Origin: Labilibaculum sp.
Lineage (GTDB): Bacteria > Bacteroidota > Bacteroidia > Bacteroidales > Marinifilaceae
DNA: 11,599 nt
Direction of reading: 5' to 3'
NCBI GenBank assembly: GCA_016743925.1
Contig: JADGFH010000113.1
Coordinates: 1 to 11,599 of the forward strand
The notes beneath the pieces are model-generated. The model worked only from the letters and a program-made list of their open reading frames with translations, had not been told where the DNA came from and ran no database searches. A program made the translations under genes and the position numbers. Of the stretch, positions 7,020-11,599 are shown piece by piece (within the stretch, counting starts at the first letter, position 1; each line of letters starts with the position of its first letter).

Positions 7020-7211
7020 ATGAAAAAATTAGGAAAATTAAAATTGAACCAGATAAGTAAAGTTTAATTGAAGAAAAAGGGAATGAACAATATTAAAGCA
7101 GGTTGTAAACCTTGTTCTTGTGCCTATGCAGGACCACAATGTAGTTCAGGTGATGATTATTGGGGAGGATCTTTTAACTGGCGAAATTCAGGTGCAAATA
7201 TGGATCAATAA
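7020..7211 (+). pseudogene. Second RiPP precursor gene, broken by in-frame stop in leader
   Basis: Reading from ATG 7020 gives MKKLGKLKLNQISKV, a TAA (7065-7067), then LKKKGMNNIKAG in the same frame, continuing to a natural TAA (7209-7211). Ignoring the internal stop, the 63-residue peptide aligns without gaps to the leader of the intact precursor at 1665. Both leaders are 28 long; the stop falls at position 16, often Glu in this family (GAA to TAA would be one change). Two more leader changes stand out: Gly at 21, where the intact copy has Glu, and Ala-Gly at 27-28 instead of Gly-Gly. The 35-residue core has four cysteines (CKPCSC, then PQC) and CSSGDDYWGG, close to CSGDYYSG of the intact core. 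A TTG directly after the TAA could allow re-initiation but would lose half the leader. The locus is therefore most likely dead, unless the stop is a sequencing error. Confidence 0.85.
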
Positions 7212-7222
7212 TGTAATCCAAA

Positions 7223-7256
7223 GAAAGCAGAGAGGTAAACAAACTGCTCTGCTTTC
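7223..7256 (+). terminator. Hairpin after second precursor, probable attenuator
   Basis: GAAAGCAGAG (7223-7232) pairs perfectly with CTCTGCTTTC (7247-7256). After an A/G mismatch, GGT/ACT adds 3 bp around a 6-nt loop (AAACAA). A T-run (7271-7277) follows 15 nt later, too far for a classic intrinsic terminator. It sits 11 bp after the precursor frame ends and before the lipoprotein gene, the same place as the hairpin at 1899-1928, although the stem sequences differ. Confidence 0.6.
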
Positions 7257-7309
7257 ACACTTGATGTTTCTTTTTTTATCAATAATCTTAATTAATTCGA
7301 TAACAAATA

Positions 7310-8515
7310 ATGAAAGCAATCCAATTCTTCGTATTTATTCTCCTTTTCAGTATTTTTTCATGTGGCGCACCTGAAAAGGAAAAACAATCAAATCAGGCCA
7401 AGTCTAACAACATCGAGCTTGCATCTGAACAGCCATACCATATTAAGCTCACTAAACAAGGAAAGGAAGATTTAAAAGCATCCCTATTTGCAGATTCAGT
7501 TATTTACATTCCTCTCGAAACCAATTCAAAAACATTTTTGAGACGGGCAGAAGTGCAAGTCAGAATGAATGATTCTGTTATTGCCATTTGCGATATGCAA
7601 AAGGTTTTATTATTTCGGCATGACGGCTCTTTTATCAGGCAAATAGGGAAAAGAGGAAAAGGTCCTGGGGAATATGGTTCCATTGGGAATTTTGATTTAG
7701 AAGGAGATACCCTATATATATCTTCCTTTAGGAGGATAAGTAAATATACATTGGACGGGAAATCGCAAGGAGACATGCGGGTGTTACATCCCCCAGAATA
7801 CTTTAGGATTAGCCCCGAAGGTGATGTTGCCTTTTATAATGCATATATAGGAGAGGTTTATTTTTATGATTTGGCCTTCAATTTAAAAGATACACTTGTT
7901 GTGGAAAAAAATGTGTCAAACAATCGGTCTAATTTCCAAACATTTCATCCTGCTGATTTATTCTTCCAAACAAGTAAAGGTAAGTTGTTATTCACTACTT
8001 ATATAAGCGACACAATTTGGAACCTGTCGGGGGCAAATAAAAAAGCTGCCTATGTTTTAGATTTAAAAGAAAAGTTACTGCCAATGGACAAGCAAGTTGA
8101 ATGTTTCAATGGTGATTTTAAACGGTTTTGGAAGATGGCTGAAAAGTACGATAAAGTCAATTTAAAAGAAATGTCAGACCACCTGTTTATCCTTCAAAAG
8201 GATTGGTCATCAGGCAAGGTGCATACAATTTACCTTCACAATTTTAAGGATAAAACCACAGGGGCCTACAATGGAGACTATATTTACGATGATATGCTTG
8301 GAGGGATAAAATTAAAGGCAAGGCCATCACTTAGCACCAAAGATGCTTTTATAACTGCAATTACGGGGGCCGAACTTGTTGAGTCTCTTAAAGAATTGAA
8401 TGAAAAGGAAGTAATAACAGGGGAAGAGCACAAATTGTGGAAAGATAAGATGTCGAAAGTTAAGTATGACGACAACTCCATACTTGTGATTTTTAAACCT
8501 AAAAAAAACCCATAA
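7310..8515 (+). CDS. 6-bladed beta-propeller lipoprotein (copy 2)
   Basis: This 401-aa protein starts MKAIQFFVFILLFSIFSC, a lipoprotein signal with lipobox IFS-C18, then a Lys/Gln/Asn-rich tether (about 19-40). ADSVIYIPLET (61-71) and IGKRGKGPGEYG (112-123) are the propeller-family hallmarks, and it ends DDNSILVIFKPKK. These match copy 1 (1946-3190) motif for motif in order, so the two are paralogues rather than unrelated members of a large family. The mature protein should be lipid-anchored and face the periplasm or surface. It sits between the broken precursor and the maturase remnant, exactly as copy 1 sits between intact partners. It has no internal stops or frameshifts although its neighbours are destroyed, which suggests it is still selected, perhaps for a protective or sensing role; that is inference. 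Confidence 0.85.
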   Translation: MKAIQFFVFILLFSIFSCGAPEKEKQSNQAKSNNIELASEQPYHIKLTKQGKEDLKASLFADSVIYIPLETNSKTFLRRAEVQVRMNDSVIAICDMQKVLLFRHDGSFIRQIGKRGKGPGEYGSIGNFDLEGDTLYISSFRRISKYTLDGKSQGDMRVLHPPEYFRISPEGDVAFYNAYIGEVYFYDLAFNLKDTLVVEKNVSNNRSNFQTFHPADLFFQTSKGKLLFTTYISDTIWNLSGANKKAAYVLDLKEKLLPMDKQVECFNGDFKRFWKMAEKYDKVNLKEMSDHLFILQKDWSSGKVHTIYLHNFKDKTTGAYNGDYIYDDMLGGIKLKARPSLSTKDAFITAITGAELVESLKELNEKEVITGEEHKLWKDKMSKVKYDDNSILVIFKPKKNP

Positions 8516-8583
8516 GCTTTTGTTATAAATCATGCAAAAAAAATAGCAGCCTGTTTCAGGATAATTGATTATAAATAGAAAAA

Positions 8584-8763
8584 ATGATTGATAAGGTAAA
8601 AAACGATATTGACTCTGACTCTGGGATGATTAGAAGTCAATTAAGGGATGTGAAACAGATCGTATTCGGAGTAACAGATAGCTGTAACCTAAAATGTAAA
8701 TATTGTGGTTATGGTGAATTTTATAATGATTATGATGAGAAGATACATAAAACGACATCTTAA
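8584..8763 (+). pseudogene. Remnant of a second radical SAM peptide maturase
   Basis: A 59-codon frame from ATG 8584 encodes SQLRDVKQIVFGVTDSCNLK followed by CKYCGYGEFYNDYDEK, then stops. It aligns with residues 108-145 of the intact maturase (KQLANIDNIVFQITDICNLN and onward), including the full CX3CX2C cluster motif (C34, C38, C41). About 90 N-terminal residues and everything after the first radical SAM strand-helix unit (GGE motif, barrel, SPASM domain) are missing. The frame is closed upstream by a TAA at 8572. It cannot form a working barrel, so it is a deletion remnant of the second peptide module. Its GYGEFY sequence differs from CFGDMY of the intact enzyme, so it came from a diverged paralogue, not a recent copy. 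The start given is the only ATG that leaves the motif in frame, but the fragment may not be translated. Confidence 0.85.
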
Positions 8764-8809
8764 GTAAATTGATATAACTCTCTATCCCAAGACAAATAAT
8801 ATACATTAC

Positions 8810-11062
8810 ATGTCAAAATTCCCTCATTACAAACAACTCGATGCCATGGACTGCGGTCCCTCTTGTTTACGCATGGTAGCCAAGCATTACGGAAAAACTT
8901 TTAGTTTGCAACACCTGCGTCGCTTGGCATACATTGGTCGCAGTGGCGTGTCGATGTTAGGCATTAGCGATGCCGCCGAAGCTATAGGCTTTCGCACCAA
9001 AGGCTATCGTTTAAGCTGGGAGCAGTTGATCGATGAAGCACCTTTGCCTTGTATTGTTCATTGGAATCAGAACCACTTTGTGGTGGTGTACGATATCAAA
9101 AAGGAAAAAACACTCCTCCCCTTTTGGAAAACTTCAGCGGGTGAGGTAAAAAAACGGGATGGCGCTACTCTCGTTTGTGTAGCCGACCCTGCACAGGGAT
9201 TATTGACTTATACTAAGGATGAATTTCTAAAATGTTGGATCAGCACTCGAAAAGAGGGCGAAAATGAGGGTACTGCCTTACTGATAGAAACAACTCCCGA
9301 TTTTTACGCTCAGGAGGATGAACAAAAGGGGAAATTGAAATTCATGTATTTATTGGGCTATTTGCGTCCCTTTAAAAAATACATTATGCAATTGATGCTG
9401 GGCATGTTTACCGCCAGTGTGATTAGCATGATATTTCCGTTTTTAACCCAATCGATTGTCGATTTTGGTATTGGTAACAACGATCTTTCGTTTATAATTA
9501 TGGTATTGGTCGCTCAATTGGTACTAACCCTTGGGCAAACAGCAAATGGATTTATACGTAATTGGTTGATGCTACACGTAACCACACGCGTCAGTATCTC
9601 TTTAATTTCCGATTTTCTGATTAAGCTAATGAAATTGCCCATCTCCTTTTTCGATGTGAAATTAATAGGAGATATTATGCAGCGCATTGGCGATCATAAT
9701 CGTATTCAGTCTTTTCTTACAGGCTCTCTAATTAATATCATTTTTGCCTTTTTAACCTTAATAGTATACACGGTAATTATGGCCAGCTACCATATGGGCA
9801 TATTACTGATATTTTTTGCAGGTAGTGCTTTATACATCGCCTGGGTGTTGTTGTTTCTTAAAAAGCGACGAGAGTTAGATTATAAGAGATTTCAGCAAGC
9901 ATCAGCAAATCAATCAAATGTAATTCAATTGATATCGGGCATGCAGGAGATTAAACTAAATGCCTGCGAAAAACAGAAACGTTGGGAATGGGAACGCATA
10001 CAGGCTCGTTTGTTTAAGGTAAGTGTAAAAGGTTTGGCTCTCAACCAGAATCAACAAATTGGAGCCACATTTATCAACCAGGCCAAAGATGTAATGATCT
10101 CCTTTCTATCAGCAAAAGCAGTCGTTACAGGCGATATGACTTTGGGTATGATGATGGCGGTGCAGTACATTATTGGACAACTAAATGCACCTATTCAACA
10201 GTTTATTGGATTTACACAAGCTGCTCAGGATGCAAAGATAAGCATGGAGCGACTGGGCGAAATACATGATAAAGAAGATGAAGAACACCCAGAGGATAAT
10301 AAAATAGGTATTATTCCGGCCAATAAGGATTTAGAAATAAAGGATTTAACATTTCAGTACGAAGGCCCTCACTCCGATAAAGTACTTAATAATATATCAC
10401 TAACGATTCCATCAAATAAAGTTACCGCCATTGTTGGTACAAGTGGCAGTGGTAAAACAACACTGGTAAAATTATTATTGGGGTTTTACGAACCGGTGCA
10501 AGGTGATATTAGCTTAAATGGCATTCGATTGCAACAGTACAGTCAGCGAGAGTGGCGTAAAAGGTGTGGTGTTGTGATGCAGGAAGGTTATATTTTTTCC
10601 GATACCATTGACAATAACATTGGGGTAATAGATGAATATCCCGATCGAAACAAAACAGACAAAGCAGTTACCACTGCAAATATCAAAGAGTTTATAGAGT
10701 CGCTCCCTTTGGGATACGAAACAAAAATAGGCGGTGATGGCCATGGACTGAGTAGCGGACAAAAGCAGCGAATATTAATTGCTCGTTCGGTTTACAAAGA
10801 TCCTGATTATCTGTTTTTCGATGAAGCAACCAATGCTTTGGATTCGAATAATGAACGTGTAATTATGGAAAATTTAGATCAGTTTTTTAAAGGACGTACA
10901 GTTGTGGTGGTGGCTCACCGCTTAAGTACTGTAAAAAAGGCAGATCAAATTGTTGTTCTTGAGAAAGGAGAGATTGTGGAGATAGGAAATCACAAACAAC
11001 TGGTAGGGAAACAGGGAGCTTATTTTAGCCTGGTAAAAGATCAGCTCGAACTTGGGGATTAA
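8810..11062 (+). CDS. Peptidase C39-domain ABC transporter (PCAT), peptide processing and export
   Basis: The 750-aa protein is the full-length leader-cutting exporter of the locus. The N-terminal C39 peptidase domain (1-165) has QLDAMDCGPSC with catalytic C15, H89 in HWNQNHFVVV and D126 in VADPAQG. It cuts after Gly-Gly of the precursor leader on the cytoplasmic side. The membrane domain (about 185-475) has hydrophobic segments near 190-212, 225-245, 303-325, 328-350 and 425-455. The nucleotide-binding domain (505-750) has Walker A GTSGSGKTT (543-551), Q591, signature LSSGQ (647-651), Walker B YLFFDE (667-672) and H703. All key residues are present. The gap between H89 and D126 is about 20 residues longer than usual. 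The start lies 46 bp after the maturase remnant. GC (about 41-50%) is higher than in the peptide cassette, so this looks like a resident gene now shared with it. Confidence 0.95.
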   Translation: MSKFPHYKQLDAMDCGPSCLRMVAKHYGKTFSLQHLRRLAYIGRSGVSMLGISDAAEAIGFRTKGYRLSWEQLIDEAPLPCIVHWNQNHFVVVYDIKKEKTLLPFWKTSAGEVKKRDGATLVCVADPAQGLLTYTKDEFLKCWISTRKEGENEGTALLIETTPDFYAQEDEQKGKLKFMYLLGYLRPFKKYIMQLMLGMFTASVISMIFPFLTQSIVDFGIGNNDLSFIIMVLVAQLVLTLGQTANGFIRNWLMLHVTTRVSISLISDFLIKLMKLPISFFDVKLIGDIMQRIGDHNRIQSFLTGSLINIIFAFLTLIVYTVIMASYHMGILLIFFAGSALYIAWVLLFLKKRRELDYKRFQQASANQSNVIQLISGMQEIKLNACEKQKRWEWERIQARLFKVSVKGLALNQNQQIGATFINQAKDVMISFLSAKAVVTGDMTLGMMMAVQYIIGQLNAPIQQFIGFTQAAQDAKISMERLGEIHDKEDEEHPEDNKIGIIPANKDLEIKDLTFQYEGPHSDKVLNNISLTIPSNKVTAIVGTSGSGKTTLVKLLLGFYEPVQGDISLNGIRLQQYSQREWRKRCGVVMQEGYIFSDTIDNNIGVIDEYPDRNKTDKAVTTANIKEFIESLPLGYETKIGGDGHGLSSGQKQRILIARSVYKDPDYLFFDEATNALDSNNERVIMENLDQFFKGRTVVVVAHRLSTVKKADQIVVLEKGEIVEIGNHKQLVGKQGAYFSLVKDQLELGD

Positions 11063-11099
11063 TCTTCAAGCTATTATTTAATTACTTGATACTGAAATT

Positions 11100-11599
11100 A
11101 TGCCACAAATTAATAACACAAATATTCATAGCGAAGAAGTACAGGAAATTATGGGATTTATTCCAAGATGGATTGTTCGTTGGGGCTTAAGTTTTATCTT
11201 TTTAATTTTTCTTACAATTATTATTGGAAGTTACTTTTTCAGATTTCCCGAAGTGGTTACGGCACCAATTGTAATTACAACACAAAATCCGCCAGCAGCT
11301 TTGGTATCGAAGTCGGGCGGACAAATTGCGAAATGGTTTGTTTCAGATGGCGACAAAGTGGTTCCCGAAGATTTAATTGCTTTAATCAGAAATACTGCAG
11401 ACTATAAGGATGTATTGGCGGTTCAGGCTTTGCTTGAGAAATTATCAGCCGATTGGGAAGTGGATGTTTTCCAAATTGAATTACCTGTTAATTTGGTATT
11501 AGGCGACATTCAGAATTCGTATGTCAGTTTTGAAAAAAGGATGATTGATTTTGAAAACTATTTGATTCAAGATGATATCTCTATTAAGATTGATTTGCT
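11100..11599 (+). CDS. HlyD-family secretion adaptor, N-terminal part
   Basis: The gene starts at ATG 11100, 37 bp after the transporter stop, and runs off the window after 166 codons. It is the membrane-fusion (adaptor) subunit expected beside a C39-ABC exporter. A short cytoplasmic N-terminus with SEEVQEIMGFIPRWIVRWG (11-29) leads into one membrane helix (about 30-47). Then comes RFPEVVTAPIVITT and a biotinyl-lipoyl-like half motif, ALVSKSGGQIAKWFVSDGDK (67-86), followed by VPEDLIALI and the start of a helical hairpin (from about 105). Adaptors of this type link the inner-membrane ABC protein to an outer-membrane channel, so the mature peptide is probably exported across both membranes; a TolC-like gene could lie downstream but is not seen. 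The frame has no defects. Confidence 0.88.
   Translation, partial: MPQINNTNIHSEEVQEIMGFIPRWIVRWGLSFIFLIFLTIIIGSYFFRFPEVVTAPIVITTQNPPAALVSKSGGQIAKWFVSDGDKVVPEDLIALIRNTADYKDVLAVQALLEKLSADWEVDVFQIELPVNLVLGDIQNSYVSFEKRMIDFENYLIQDDISIKIDL

Noticed and set aside
7065..7070. Stop-codon readthrough or reassigned TAA in the second precursor
   Set aside because: TAA ends other genes here, no recoding element is visible, and the leader carries further damage at positions 21 and 27, so simple decay explains it better.
7120..7374. 84-codon + strand frame overlapping the second precursor
   Set aside because: It runs in a different frame across the precursor core, the hairpin and the start of the lipoprotein gene; its protein shows no family features, while the precursor frame matches a known leader and core.
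8522..8574. Near-inverted repeat TTATAAATCA / TGATTATAA flanking the spacer before the radical SAM remnant
   Set aside because: AT-rich, imperfect (one-base bulge) and without a transposase or target duplication; probably chance rather than an insertion-sequence scar.
1277..10762. Minus-strand frames of 65-95 codons (for example 1277-1486, 1915-2202, 6563-6805, 10514-10762)
   Set aside because: All lie antisense to well-supported + strand genes and encode low-complexity Ser/Phe/Ile-rich strings with no recognisable motif.
11168..11407. 79-codon + strand frame near the window end
   Set aside because: It lies out of frame inside the HlyD adaptor, whose frame from 11100 is continuous and shows the expected membrane helix and lipoyl-like motif.

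Overview
The window (about 35-37% GC overall, uneven) reads as a Bacteroidota chromosome segment, most likely Bacteroidales/Marinilabiliales-like. The evidence is A-rich leaders without strong Shine-Dalgarno sites, two 6-bladed beta-propeller lipoproteins of the type common in this phylum, and a set of genes matching the 'GG-Bacteroidales' ribosomal-peptide system: a GG-leader precursor, a radical SAM/SPASM maturase, a pseudo-rSAM partner and a family-specific glycosyltransferase. Genus level cannot be decided from the sequence. All convincing genes are on the + strand.

Layout. 1-411: 3' end of a LanC-like cyclase-type protein. 411-1601: GT4-type glycosyltransferase, overlapping it by 1 nt. 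1665-1880: 71-aa Cys-rich precursor peptide, followed by a 12-bp hairpin. 1946-3190: beta-propeller lipoprotein. 3225-4730: radical SAM/SPASM maturase. 4727-5977: radical-SAM-like partner, overlapping it by 4 nt. 5978-6266: AT-rich spacer with degenerate GTAAG repeats. 6267-6947: helical protein of unknown function. 7020-7211: a second precursor gene, broken by an in-frame TAA in its leader. 7223-7256: another hairpin. 7310-8515: a second, intact beta-propeller lipoprotein. 8584-8763: a 59-codon remnant of a second radical SAM maturase that still carries CX3CX2C. 8810-11062: peptidase C39-ABC transporter. 11100 to the window end: HlyD-type adaptor, cut by the window edge.

Inferred working model: the 71-aa peptide is recognised through its MKK..KLKL..IS leader. 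Its Cys/Ser-rich core is modified by the radical SAM enzyme with the pseudo-rSAM partner, and possibly also by the glycosyltransferase and LanC-like protein. The C39 domain of the transporter cuts it after Gly-Gly and exports it together with the HlyD adaptor. The propeller lipoproteins face the periplasm or cell surface; their role is unknown.

Most notable is that precursor - hairpin - propeller - radical SAM occurs twice in the same order. The second set is decaying: its precursor leader and its maturase are destroyed, while its propeller and the core-peptide reading frame remain clean. Base composition also jumps inside the pseudo-rSAM gene, suggesting the AT-rich upstream cassette was recombined into a resident, less AT-rich peptide locus.
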